Shown here in pieces: positions 26,163 through 34,325 of a stretch of 42,150 nt of DNA; within the stretch, counting starts at the first letter, position 1; every line of letters begins with the position of its first letter. The position numbers and the translations under genes were made by a program. The notes under the pieces were generated by a model. The model did not search any database. It saw only the letters and a list, made by a program, of their open reading frames with translations, and was not told the origin of the DNA. This DNA is from a virus: positions 1-42,150 of the IMG/VR virus record IMGVR_UViG_3300025671_000143. One strand, 5' to 3'.

Positions 26163-26202
26163 AAGAACAGAGCGGACGGTGCGACGGCGCCCCTTTGTTC
26201 TT
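26163..26202 (+). ncRNA. structured leader RNA hairpin upstream of the HTH gene
   Basis: AAGAACAGAG (26163-26172) pairs with CTTTGTTCTT (26193-26202) with one G-U pair. Inside it GGTGC (26178-26182) pairs with GCGCC (26187-26191) around a GACG tetraloop. No T-run follows, so it looks like a leader element and not a terminator. It lies 36 bp before the ATG at 26238 in a 105-bp gap. Its function is unknown. Confidence 0.4.
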
Positions 26203-26237
26203 TATGTAAATCTGTCGTATTTGAAAGGTAATATACT

Positions 26238-26459
26238 ATGGCATTTCGTTCTACTTCTACCAACCGCAAGGTCGTTGACTATCTCGCTTCGGGGAAGACC
26301 CTGACCGCTGCACAGGCAAAGGCGCGCTTCGGCGTCGCTAATCTCCGCGCAACGATCTCCGACATTCGTTCGGTTGTCGAGGCTTACGGCAATCACGAGA
26401 TTTTCTCGGAGACGACCGCTACGGGCAAGACTGCCTATGGAATGCGATCGTTCAACTAA
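26238..26459 (+). CDS. small winged-helix/HTH protein
   Basis: 73 aa, basic. Residues about 17-43 (LASGKTLTAAQAKARFGVAN, then LRATISDIR) fit a helix-turn-helix: a helix entering at TAAQAKARF, a turn at GV, and a recognition helix NLRATISDIR. The C-terminal TGKTAYGMRSF is a likely wing. Proteins like this are common in T4-like phages and probably bind DNA. GAAAGG precedes the ATG. Structured RNA flanks it on both sides, so this small gene appears to be separately expressed. Overall design is similar to the protein at 39964. Confidence 0.7.
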   Translation: MAFRSTSTNRKVVDYLASGKTLTAAQAKARFGVANLRATISDIRSVVEAYGNHEIFSETTATGKTAYGMRSFN

Positions 26460-26474
26460 TCCTAGTTGATAATG

Positions 26475-26567
26475 CTATATTAGAAACTTCGGAGCTGCAT
26501 CCGAGTCGGGTCTAATATAGTTTCGAGTCAGGGGGCTGCGGTCTGATCAGCCGTGGTCCCCTGACTC
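26475..26567 (+). ncRNA. double-hairpin structured RNA before the glycosyltransferase operon
   Basis: Two consecutive strong stems fill most of a 122-bp gap. Stem one: CTATATTAGA (26475-26484) with TCTAATATAG (26511-26520), 10 perfect pairs, enclosing ACT-T-CGGA / TCCGAGT with one bulged T. Stem two: GAGTCAGGGG (26525-26534) with CCCCTGACTC (26558-26567), 10 perfect pairs, enclosing a short GGCTG/CAGCC alternative. The Shine-Dalgarno GGAGGG begins at 26572, five bases after stem two. No T-run follows. It could be a small phage RNA, a stability or processing element, or a regulatory leader. Confidence 0.5.
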
Positions 26568-26581
26568 ATATGGAGGGCACG

Positions 26582-27556
26582 ATGAGCTTTGAGCTTAGTA
26601 TCAAGAATGACCAAGAAGACAAGACACTTGTTCACCCCAACTCGAATGGCGGAACCGAGCAGCTTTATCGTGAGCTGAAAGCGCGTATCGACCCTGACCT
26701 CTTTGATAAGTTTAATATCATTCCTTCGCGTGTTCGCGAAGATATGTTTGATGATCGCCCTACTATTCTCTGGCTTCACGATCTTCCTGAAGATCCAGAG
26801 TCAGCCATGCTGGCTAATGCAGAATACCGAAAGAAGTTCGACAAGATCGTCTTCGTTTCTAACTGGCAGCGCGACGCATACAATCGAGTGCTTGGCGTTC
26901 CGCTTGATGAAGGCATTGTCATCAAGAACGCAATCGAGCCTATTATGGATGCGCGCCCCGACCCGATTCCAGATCAGCCGATTCGTCTAACATACTTCTC
27001 CACTCCTCATCGTGGTCTTTCCTTGTTGTATCCTGCGCTCCATGTGCTGCGGCAGCATCGTCAGGACTTTACCGTTGACATCTATTCTTCATTCGAGCTT
27101 TACGGATGGAAGGATAATGATGCTGCGTTTCAGGAGTTGTTTGATAAGCTGAGTGGCATTGACGGTGTGAAGCTCCACGGGACCGTGATGAACGCGAAGC
27201 TCCGTAATGAGCTTATCCACACCGACATTCTCGCATATCCCTCCATCTATCAAGAGACGAGCTGTCGCGTTCTGATCGAGTCGATGTGTGCTGGTTTGCT
27301 TCCGGTCATTCCGAACTACGCTGCACTTACCGAAACAGCTTGCGATTTCGCATTCATGTATGAGTGGAGTTCTAATCCGCAGAAGCATGTTGAACTATTC
27401 ACGAGTGTTCTGAATCACGCGATGGATTGTTTTCGTCTGCCATTTTACCAGAATGTCTTGAAAATGCAGCGAAGCTACTATCAGTATTTCTATGGTTGGG
27501 ATCTTCGTGCTGCACAATGGACTGCAATGCTTACAAAGATGTTGGAGAATAAGTAA
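26582..27556 (+). CDS. GT4-type glycosyltransferase
   Basis: 324 aa from the ATG at 26582, chosen because GGAGGG (26572-26577) sits just before it; an in-frame ATG at 26570 overlaps that site. NSNGGTEQLYREL (about 20-32) is the N-terminal GT-B glycine motif. IVFVSNWQRDAY and IKNAIEP are typical of the domain junction. YQETSCRVLIESMCAGLLPV contains the E-x7-E signature of family GT4. It transfers a sugar from a nucleotide donor, here perhaps to host surface glycan or to virion or DNA components. It opens a seven-gene sugar block. Its base composition (about 52% G+C in one sampled line) is like the rest of the phage, unlike the next genes. Confidence 0.85.
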   Translation: MSFELSIKNDQEDKTLVHPNSNGGTEQLYRELKARIDPDLFDKFNIIPSRVREDMFDDRPTILWLHDLPEDPESAMLANAEYRKKFDKIVFVSNWQRDAYNRVLGVPLDEGIVIKNAIEPIMDARPDPIPDQPIRLTYFSTPHRGLSLLYPALHVLRQHRQDFTVDIYSSFELYGWKDNDAAFQELFDKLSGIDGVKLHGTVMNAKLRNELIHTDILAYPSIYQETSCRVLIESMCAGLLPVIPNYAALTETACDFAFMYEWSSNPQKHVELFTSVLNHAMDCFRLPFYQNVLKMQRSYYQYFYGWDLRAAQWTAMLTKMLENK

Positions 27557-28260
27557 TGGCTCATATTCTATGTAAATTTCCCACTCGAACTAGACCAAAT
27601 GAATTTGATGATAGTTTACGATCATTTGTTCAATATCAATCAGATGACGTAAAGGTAACGTATCTCATTTCATGTGACGATGATGACGACACAATGAAAG
27701 ACTATGTGAAGTCAGAGGGCAAGTTTCTTGAAAAAATTGGAGCAAATGTAATTTTTGCCGAACGAGCTGGAAAGATTGGCTCCATCAATCGAGATATGGA
27801 GTATGCTCCTAGTGACTATGACATTATAATGCAGCCAGCTGATGATTTCACTTGTCGTGTTGCGGGATGGAACACTCGAATCGTTGAGGAACTTTCCACT
27901 TTCGATAACTATGATGGTGTCATATGGTTCTTTGATGGGTATCAGCCGAACATTGACACACTCTCGATCATGGGTCGAAAGTATTATGAACGATTCAACT
28001 ACATATATCATCCCGAGTATCGTATTCTTTGGGCAGATGTAGAATTTACTGAAGTTGCTGACCGACTAGATCGTCTTATTTTTTCTGAAGATGTTTTATT
28101 TGTTCACGAGCATCCAGATTGGACTCATGCACAAGGATGGGATGGTAGAAGAAATGGGTATGATCAACTGAATCTTGATAATGATAAAGATGATGATCGT
28201 ATCCATGATGAAAAACTTTTTTATGAAAGAAGATCAAATAATTTTGGGCTAGAACTATGA
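27556..28260 (+). CDS. GT2-like glycosyltransferase
   Basis: 234 aa. CKFPTRTRPNEFDDSLRSF at the start is typical of GT-A fold proteins of the GT2 superfamily in phages, followed by VTYLISCDDDDD. IIMQPADDF (about residues 91-99) is the probable DxD-equivalent metal/nucleotide-sugar site. The C-terminal RNGYDQLNLDNDKDDDRIHDE is acidic. No membrane segment. The acceptor is unknown. The start overlaps the preceding stop (TAATG), and the stop overlaps the next start (ATGA). AT-rich relative to the GT4 gene. Confidence 0.75.
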   Translation: MAHILCKFPTRTRPNEFDDSLRSFVQYQSDDVKVTYLISCDDDDDTMKDYVKSEGKFLEKIGANVIFAERAGKIGSINRDMEYAPSDYDIIMQPADDFTCRVAGWNTRIVEELSTFDNYDGVIWFFDGYQPNIDTLSIMGRKYYERFNYIYHPEYRILWADVEFTEVADRLDRLIFSEDVLFVHEHPDWTHAQGWDGRRNGYDQLNLDNDKDDDRIHDEKLFYERRSNNFGLEL

Positions 28261-29078
28261 AGATTCATACGAATACACAAATCAAAAATGAAGAAATATT
28301 ACTAGAGCATGTGCTTCCATTTTGGCAAGAATATGATGTAGACGAATTTGTTTTTGTTGATGATGGATCTACGGATAGCACCGTTGAAGTAATTAAAGAT
28401 TTTTTGGGAGACGAGGCCACAATTCTGAGAAGAGATGATGATTTTCATCACGAAGGTTTATGTCGATCTACGCTGTTAGAATACAGTAGAGAATCTGGTG
28501 CTGATATTGTTATTTCAATAGACTCGGATGAACTATTATCGCGTTCGTTCGTCGATAAGTTTGATTGGATTATGGATAATGCACTTAATTATCAACTCTA
28601 TGTGTATCAGTATAATGTTGTAGGGTCTTTAAGTAAAATTAGACAAGATCCTGCGTATGTCAATAACTACAGGGATTTTATTTTTCCCGTTCAACACACG
28701 GGAAAATTTGATTTAACAAAAAGAGAATTTCACGATCCTAGAACTCCTCCTATAGACCTGCCTTCAGTTGCTATTCAGGATGTTGGCTTTATTCATCTTC
28801 AAGCTATTAATCTAAAATACTATGCTCTAAAGAGTTTATGGTATAAAGTTCTTGAATATAAAGAATATGGAAAGACACCAGAACAAATTAATTCTTATTA
28901 TGATCCCGTTATGAATAATTTGAATTTCTGTGAAGTTGATACGCCATCTCATGCTATTGGTGATTGGGCATTTGATCCATCTGTTTATGATAAAATTTTA
29001 GAGCAGAGAAATTATTTGGAATATATTCACAAATATGGCACTCCTGAATTATATACCTTTGGTCAAGAGTATTTGTAA
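28257..29078 (+). CDS. family 2 glycosyltransferase
   Basis: 273 aa. FVFVDDGSTDSTVEVIKDF (about 31-49) is the canonical GT2 nucleotide-binding motif, and IVISIDSDELL (about 83-93) is the DxD motif. Downstream W-x and H-rich segments (DVGFIHLQAINLKYYALKS) resemble the acceptor-side helices of LPS glycosyltransferases. No trans-membrane helix. Markedly AT-rich: 28% G+C in one sampled 60-base line (28561), a sign of separate origin. Start overlaps the previous gene by 4 bp and stop overlaps the next ATG (TAATG). Confidence 0.85.
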   Translation: MKIHTNTQIKNEEILLEHVLPFWQEYDVDEFVFVDDGSTDSTVEVIKDFLGDEATILRRDDDFHHEGLCRSTLLEYSRESGADIVISIDSDELLSRSFVDKFDWIMDNALNYQLYVYQYNVVGSLSKIRQDPAYVNNYRDFIFPVQHTGKFDLTKREFHDPRTPPIDLPSVAIQDVGFIHLQAINLKYYALKSLWYKVLEYKEYGKTPEQINSYYDPVMNNLNFCEVDTPSHAIGDWAFDPSVYDKILEQRNYLEYIHKYGTPELYTFGQEYL

Positions 29079-30052
29079 TGCCTAAAATCTTAATGACAGG
29101 TGGTATGGGATTTATTGGTTCTCATTGTGTCGAGAAATGGAAATTGATTGGTTGGGATGTTTGTATTATAGATAATATGTCTACGAATGCTATTCCATTG
29201 AATCATTCTATTTTAGATGGAGTGGAAATTATTCAGAATGATATTTTGAAAACGGATTATAAAACACTACCAAGAGTTGATCTTGTCCTTCATCTTGCAT
29301 CTCCCGTTGGGCCTGTCGGGGTTCTCAAACATTCTGGTAATATGGCAAGAATTATTCTTGATGATATTTACTGGGCGATCAATACGGCAAAGCATAATAA
29401 TTGCCCTTTGATATTTGTCTCTACATCTGAAATATATGGTCATCGAGAAGAAAAATCATACCTTGAGGAAGAGAGCGATAAAATTCTTCATGGTGAGTTT
29501 ACGGTTAGAAATGAGTATGCGATCGCTAAACTTTTGTCTGAAATTGTCCTAACTAATCAAGCAAAGATTGATTCAGATTTCAGGTATCAAATTATCAGAC
29601 CATTTAATGTTACTGGTAAATATCAGCTTCCTGATGGTGGATTTGTTCTTCCTAGATTCGTCACTCAAGCATTGAGTGGAGAGGACATTACAGTTTATTA
29701 TGATGGGTTTCAACTGAGAGCTTTCACTTGGGTTAAAGATATTGTTAATGGGATTTATTTGACATCCATTGCCGATAATAAAAATTGGAACGAAGAATGG
29801 AACATAGGTAATGAACAAAACGAAAGAAGTATTCTTTATCTTGCAGAAAAGGTAAAAGAAATTACTAAAACGAAATCTAATATAATTAATGTTGATCCAA
29901 TTCAACTTCATGGTCCTTTGTTTGCAGAAGCACCAGAGAAAATTCCTAATAGTGAAAAAATTAAAAAGACACTCGGATGGGAAGCAACAAAGGGAGTAGA
30001 TGAGGTTATTTTGGAAGTAGTTGAGTATTATAAAAATGGTGTTTGTGTATAA
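29078..30052 (+). CDS. NAD-dependent sugar epimerase/dehydratase (extended SDR)
   Basis: 324 aa. ILMTGGMGFIGSHCVEKW is the GxxGxxG NAD-binding loop; LHLASPVGPVGVL, VSTSEIYGH and the YAIAK catalytic Tyr/Lys pair give the extended SDR pattern. RPFNVTGKYQLPDGGFVLPRF and RAFTWVKDIVNGIYL resemble UDP-glucuronate decarboxylases and UDP-sugar epimerases. It makes or alters a nucleotide sugar used by the neighbouring glycosyltransferases; the substrate cannot be fixed from sequence. It lies in the AT-rich part of the sugar block and overlaps the previous stop. Confidence 0.85.
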   Translation: MPKILMTGGMGFIGSHCVEKWKLIGWDVCIIDNMSTNAIPLNHSILDGVEIIQNDILKTDYKTLPRVDLVLHLASPVGPVGVLKHSGNMARIILDDIYWAINTAKHNNCPLIFVSTSEIYGHREEKSYLEEESDKILHGEFTVRNEYAIAKLLSEIVLTNQAKIDSDFRYQIIRPFNVTGKYQLPDGGFVLPRFVTQALSGEDITVYYDGFQLRAFTWVKDIVNGIYLTSIADNKNWNEEWNIGNEQNERSILYLAEKVKEITKTKSNIINVDPIQLHGPLFAEAPEKIPNSEKIKKTLGWEATKGVDEVILEVVEYYKNGVCV

Positions 30053-30070
30053 ATGAGGAGATGTTGTTTG

Positions 30071-31219
30071 ATGTCGTGGAATTTAATGACCGATAACGCA
30101 ATATCAGAGAATGATCGAAGTGTATTGAGTAACTTCGTTTTGAACTCGGGAAAACTCACGCAGGGTCCAGTTGTCAAGGAATTTGAAAGGCGTTGGTCGG
30201 AATGGCTTGGATGCAAGTATTCTGTATTTGTCAATTCAGGTTCCTCTGCCAATCTATTGATTGCCAGAGCTTTGGCTGAAGAGAATCAGACTTGGGTTTG
30301 TCAAGCCTCGACATGGATTACAAATGTATCTCCTGTCATTCAAAATAATCTAAAATTGATTTTGTGTGACATTGATCTTCACAACTTCGGTCCAAAGCTG
30401 GAGTATCTTGAAGACATTTTTCAGAAGAATGAAAACTGCGTATTATTTCTAACTCATTTCATTGGTATTCCTGCTATCACCAAGGAGCTTCTGGCTTTAT
30501 GTGAAAAATATAATGTTACGTTAGTTGAAGATTGCTGTGAGTCACATGGAGCAACTTATCAGAATGTTCGAGTTGGAAACTTTGGAGTAGCGTCATCATT
30601 CTCTTTTTACTATGGTCATCATATGACGACCATAGAGGGTGGTATGGTCTGCACGAATGATGAAGAATTGTATAATCAATTTTTACTTCTTCGATCACAC
30701 GGAATGCTTCGGGAGTTACCTTCAGAAGTTCAGAGTAGACCTGAATATCATTTTGAAGAGTGTGATCCAAGATTTACATTTATTAGAGACGCATATAATG
30801 TGAGAAGCAGCGATCTTAATGCAAAGTTAGGTTTGGAGCAACTTCCCAGACTCGATTCCATTATTGAAAGTCGAAACGAAAATTATAGAGCATTTTATGG
30901 TCGCCTAGATAATAGTAAGTATCATTTTGATTTTGCAGTTGATGAGCCTTATGGATTGAGTTCTTTTTGTTTACCAATTATTCCGAAAAATGGAAACTTG
31001 CAAGATGTCAAATCTTTGTTGGATAGATTGAACGTCGAAAGTAGACCATTCATCGGTGGCAACTTGAGCAGACATCCTATTTTCCAAATAAATCAATGCA
31101 ATAAAACTGATCTAAAAAATGTAGAATATCTAAACTATAATTGTGTTTATGTTGGAAATCATCAGGATGTTAATGTTGATATGGTTACTGATTTAGCCGA
31201 CTCGTTGAATTGTTTTTGA
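30071..31219 (+). CDS. ColD-like PLP-dependent sugar 3-dehydratase
   Basis: 382 aa from the ATG at 30071, chosen because AGGAG (30056-30060) precedes it; the in-frame ATG at 30053 lies over that site and has none of its own. The fold is that of DegT/DnrJ/EryC1 aminotransferases: FVNSGSSANLL, LVEDCCESHGA (the PLP-stacking aspartate region), and SFYYGHHMTTIEGGMV. In this last motif the PLP-binding lysine of ordinary aminotransferases is replaced by histidine (H183). That substitution marks the ColD (GDP-4-keto-6-deoxymannose 3-dehydratase) and RfbH/E1 group, which remove the C3 hydroxyl of a 4-keto-6-deoxy sugar. So a 3,6-dideoxy sugar is a likely product, not an amino sugar. The next gene is a GDP-mannose epimerase relative. 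Confidence 0.85.
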   Translation: MSWNLMTDNAISENDRSVLSNFVLNSGKLTQGPVVKEFERRWSEWLGCKYSVFVNSGSSANLLIARALAEENQTWVCQASTWITNVSPVIQNNLKLILCDIDLHNFGPKLEYLEDIFQKNENCVLFLTHFIGIPAITKELLALCEKYNVTLVEDCCESHGATYQNVRVGNFGVASSFSFYYGHHMTTIEGGMVCTNDEELYNQFLLLRSHGMLRELPSEVQSRPEYHFEECDPRFTFIRDAYNVRSSDLNAKLGLEQLPRLDSIIESRNENYRAFYGRLDNSKYHFDFAVDEPYGLSSFCLPIIPKNGNLQDVKSLLDRLNVESRPFIGGNLSRHPIFQINQCNKTDLKNVEYLNYNCVYVGNHQDVNVDMVTDLADSLNCF

Positions 31220-31234
31220 TCGTATGGAGCTTTT

Positions 31235-32218
31235 ATGAATAATCAAAAAAGAGCTTTGGTTTGTGGTGCAGCCGGATTTATTGGAGCGCATCTTGTCAAG
31301 AAGCTCAAGCGTGAGGGTTATTGGGTTCGTGGTGTAGATACCCATTACCCAAGGCATAGCAATACACATGCTGACGAGTTTTTGGTTGGAAGTTTAGTTG
31401 ACTCCAAAGTATGTGATGTTGTTTTAGATGATTCCTTTGACGAGGTGTATCAATTAGCTGCTGATATGGGTGGTGTGGGTTTCATAAGCTCGGCTGAAGT
31501 TGCGATTATGACCAATAGTGCTTTGATAAACATCAACATGATTAAAGCTGCGGTTGAAAAGGGAATTAAGAAATACTTTTTCTCTTCATCGGCTTGTGTG
31601 TATCCCGACAAAGAGATTGGATCTGAAGCTGTTTCTGAGGAGGATGTGTATCCAGCAAATCCAGATAATGAGTATGGGTGGGAAAAATTATTTTCTGAAA
31701 GGACTGCGTTAGCGGTAGCAAGAAACACGGATCTTGAAGTTCGCATCGCTCGTTTCCAAAATTGCTTTGGACCGGAAACTACATGGAAAGGTGGTAGAGA
31801 AAAAGCTCCTGCTGCTTTGTGCAGAAAGATTGCAATGCTTCCGAGTCGAGGAGGAGAAATTGAAGTTTGGGGAAGCGGTGAAGCTGAACGGAACTTTGTT
31901 TATGTGGATGATTTGTGTGATGCCATATATATACTGATGCAATCAGATTATGGGCAACCCGTAAACATTGGAACCAATGAGTTGATTACAGTCAATGATC
32001 TGGTTGACATTATTGCAGAAGTTTCCGGTAAGACAGTTCAAAAGAAGCACATTGATGGTCCCGTTGGTGTTGTTGGTAGACACAATACGACCGATAAAAT
32101 TGTATCTTTAGGTTGGGTGCCTAAGTATGATATAAAAACGGGGATGGAAATTACTTATAAATGGATTGAAGAACAGGTCAAACAAGACGAAGTTTGGATA
32201 AATTTACATGGAAAGTAA
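31235..32218 (+). CDS. GDP-mannose 3,5-epimerase-like SDR enzyme
   Basis: 327 aa. Besides the NAD loop (CGAAGFIGAHLV) it carries the specific landmarks of GDP-mannose 3,5-epimerase: AADMGGVGFI, SSACVYP with the catalytic cysteine C121, YGWEK (Y147, K151), TWKGGREKAPAALCRK with the second acid/base lysine K190, WGSGEAERNF and GPVGVVGRHN. The plant and bacterial enzymes turn GDP-D-mannose into GDP-L-galactose. The similarity extends along the whole length. GGAG lies 6 bp before the ATG. With the ColD-like gene before it, a GDP-linked sugar pathway is likely; GDP-mannose 4,6-dehydratase and a ColC-type reductase are not in the window and may come from the host. Confidence 0.85.
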   Translation: MNNQKRALVCGAAGFIGAHLVKKLKREGYWVRGVDTHYPRHSNTHADEFLVGSLVDSKVCDVVLDDSFDEVYQLAADMGGVGFISSAEVAIMTNSALININMIKAAVEKGIKKYFFSSSACVYPDKEIGSEAVSEEDVYPANPDNEYGWEKLFSERTALAVARNTDLEVRIARFQNCFGPETTWKGGREKAPAALCRKIAMLPSRGGEIEVWGSGEAERNFVYVDDLCDAIYILMQSDYGQPVNIGTNELITVNDLVDIIAEVSGKTVQKKHIDGPVGVVGRHNTTDKIVSLGWVPKYDIKTGMEITYKWIEEQVKQDEVWINLHGK

Positions 32219-32231
32219 ATGAGGTAATTTG

Positions 32232-33146
32232 GTGAAGTTTTTGATTGCTCCTCTGTGTTCTGATTTGACCAGACCGTTAGAGGTTACGCGATGTGTGAAT
32301 AGTATTCGCGACCAAGAAGAGCATCCATTTGAGTGGGATGTGAAGGTCGTTTGTAATACAAATGATGACGCTTATCATAAAACGATTGATGATATAATAT
32401 CAGAGCATGAAGTCATTCGCACAGAAAGCAATGGCGGAAATGGAATGGGGCACAATAGCGTTCTTCAGTTGTTTCGCGATCGTTACCGTGATGAAGGATA
32501 CACACATCTGATTATGATCGACGCAGACGATTTGTTGTATCCTTGCGCGTTCGAGGTAATCAGCGACATTCTGATGCTTGCTCCCGAAACAGATTATTGT
32601 GGAGTCGGATCAAACGCAGACAGCGTGCGTCGGGGGCCGAGCGGAAATCCGAATGGAAGTATAGAACTGATCCCCGGAATACATCTACATAGCAACTTCA
32701 ACTGGAAATACCCTGTTCCGACGTATCCCATTTATGCGGGGATCGAAAACGGGTGCCCCGGTGGAGAAGTAACTCTGTTCGTATCCGCAAACGCTGTTGA
32801 GCGCGATCTTCATCATCTCGAATATCCCATGATACCTGATGACTTTACCCACATGCTCTGGGGCATCAAGCATCATCTTTTGGGTAATCTTCAGTATGTC
32901 AGCACAGACACGACTGATATATACGTTTATGACAAGACGAATTCCGTAGGAACAACAAATCAACCGGAGTTCAAGTTTGACCCAAAACAATGGCCAGCAG
33001 AAGCGGTAGATTATGTCCGAGATAACTTCAGCGACATTGTAGGGGTAACCAGAGCGCATTTGCCATTTCTAACATTGCCGCCAGTATTGTTCCCCGGTGA
33101 AAAGTGTGATTTCGTTCGCGACCAGTTACTTTTCTTCGACGAGTGA
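32232..33146 (+). CDS. GT-A type glycosyltransferase
   Basis: 304 aa from GTG at 32232, where GAGG (32221-32224) is 7 bp upstream; an adjacent TTG at 32229 would have only 4 bp. IAPLCSDLTRPLEVTRCVNSI and THLIMIDADDLLYP (DxD at the nucleotide-sugar site) mark a GT-A glycosyltransferase. The C-terminal two thirds (GNPNGSIELIPGIHLHS, YPMIPDDFTHMLWGIKHH) are not like common GT2 proteins. G+C is back to the phage average, so this gene may belong to the phage core and not to the imported sugar genes. It closes the sugar block before a promoter. Confidence 0.7.
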   Translation: MKFLIAPLCSDLTRPLEVTRCVNSIRDQEEHPFEWDVKVVCNTNDDAYHKTIDDIISEHEVIRTESNGGNGMGHNSVLQLFRDRYRDEGYTHLIMIDADDLLYPCAFEVISDILMLAPETDYCGVGSNADSVRRGPSGNPNGSIELIPGIHLHSNFNWKYPVPTYPIYAGIENGCPGGEVTLFVSANAVERDLHHLEYPMIPDDFTHMLWGIKHHLLGNLQYVSTDTTDIYVYDKTNSVGTTNQPEFKFDPKQWPAEAVDYVRDNFSDIVGVTRAHLPFLTLPPVLFPGEKCDFVRDQLLFFDE

Positions 33147-33147
33147 C

Positions 33148-33175
33148 TTGACAGTCCTCATTCGGGGATTATCTT
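33148..33175 (+). promoter_or_regulatory. phage promoter, TTGACA-N16-TATCTT class
   Basis: TTGACA (33148-33153), 16 bp, TATCTT (33170-33175), followed by ATAGTC. The same layout occurs at 37168, 37311 and 39886. Transcription would start near 33182, giving a leader of about 22 bases that carries AAGGAG before a TTG start. The -10 is weak by sigma70 rules, but the recurrence makes it convincing. Confidence 0.6.
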
Positions 33176-33203
33176 ATAGTCAAATCACGAGAAGGAGTGT
33201 CCC

Positions 33204-34325
33204 TTGGCACGCAAAAAGATTACCGCTCCGGTCATCGACGATTGGAGCAATCTTACCGAAGTCGATCGCGCAGAAGCGATCAAGAACCATCCCCGTTGGT
33301 ATCAAGAAAACATTGCCACTCCTAAACTTCGGCAATCATTCTTTGACTTTGCCAAAGCCAATCTGAGTGAAGATGACTTTACTCTCGTGCGAGCAGGTAC
33401 TCCGTTCATCACAGACTTGGATGGTGCGCTCGCGCGTTGCATTGAAGATGGCTATGATCACGGGCCTTATGTTCGGCGACTGCTGACCAAGCGCATTCCC
33501 CAGATCATTTCTCTCGTTCAAGAAAAGCAGAAGGAAAAAGCTGAGCTTGATGAGATCCTTGGGCGTATTCCGTCGAACATCACGGTCAAGACTCTGAGCA
33601 TTCAGGAACGCATCGCTGACCAGACGCGATTCATCATTGGGCACCTTGAAGCAGAGATTGACACCTTTCTAGCCGACAAATGTAAAAAGAGCAAGCTCGA
33701 TGCCAAGAAGTTTCTCGTTCACCATGATGTCAAAGTGCCTCAGGCTAAACTGATTATTGAGTTCCTTGATACCAATCTAGCTGAGATCAAGGAGTTGCTG
33801 GAACGCAAGGATGATCAGCTTACCGAGGCATATTCACATCTTACCAAATCGCAGCAGAAGAAGTTTTATGACTTCCTTTATTCTCTGAAGTATGCTACAC
33901 TACAGAGGATTGATTCAGTCAAACAAACGCGCAAGCCGCGCAAGCGAAAGGCAAAGACTCCGCAGCAGCTTGTGGCTAACTTGAGGTATCTCGACAAGAG
34001 TGAAGATGGCAAGCTGACTTCGATTGATCCTGCGAACATTGTTGGAGCGACGCAGTTGTGGGTATATGATACCAAGACTCGTTTCCTGTTCCACTATCAG
34101 GCTCATATCGGATTATCTGTCAAGGGATCAACACTTCAGGATTTTGATCCTGATGTATCTACCAGCAAGAAGGTGCGCGAGCAGTATACTGATGGTATTA
34201 TCGCTGACGTTCTGTCTGGCGGAAAGGTCAAGCTGCGACGTATCATGCCGAACATTAACGCAAAGGATAAAGAAGTGACCGGTCGAATCAACAAAAATCA
34301 AATAATCCTGAGGGCAATCAAGTGA
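33204..34325 (+). CDS. conserved phage protein of unknown function, basic C-terminal linker
   Basis: 373 aa starting at TTG, chosen because AAGGAG (33191-33196) is well spaced and MARKKITAPVIDDW begins the coherent domain. Residues about 100-235 are helical and charged (RIPQIISLVQEKQKEKAELDE, LLERKDDQLTEAYSHLTK). A basic linker KQTRKPRKRKAKTPQQ (about 235-250) leads to a C-terminal beta-rich domain (GATQLWVYDTKTRFLFHYQA, GLSVKGSTLQDFDPD). Relatives exist in T4-like cyanophages as hypothetical proteins. The basic linker suggests nucleic-acid contact. Strong promoter and position before small early-type genes suggest an early or middle role. No enzyme motif found. Confidence 0.7.
   Translation: MARKKITAPVIDDWSNLTEVDRAEAIKNHPRWYQENIATPKLRQSFFDFAKANLSEDDFTLVRAGTPFITDLDGALARCIEDGYDHGPYVRRLLTKRIPQIISLVQEKQKEKAELDEILGRIPSNITVKTLSIQERIADQTRFIIGHLEAEIDTFLADKCKKSKLDAKKFLVHHDVKVPQAKLIIEFLDTNLAEIKELLERKDDQLTEAYSHLTKSQQKKFYDFLYSLKYATLQRIDSVKQTRKPRKRKAKTPQQLVANLRYLDKSEDGKLTSIDPANIVGATQLWVYDTKTRFLFHYQAHIGLSVKGSTLQDFDPDVSTSKKVREQYTDGIIADVLSGGKVKLRRIMPNINAKDKEVTGRINKNQIILRAIK

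Noticed and set aside
26147-26174. TTGACT as a -35 of the TTGAC-N16-TAYCTT class
   Set aside because: No matching -10 at 15-17 bp; the downstream sequence is the stem of the leader hairpin.
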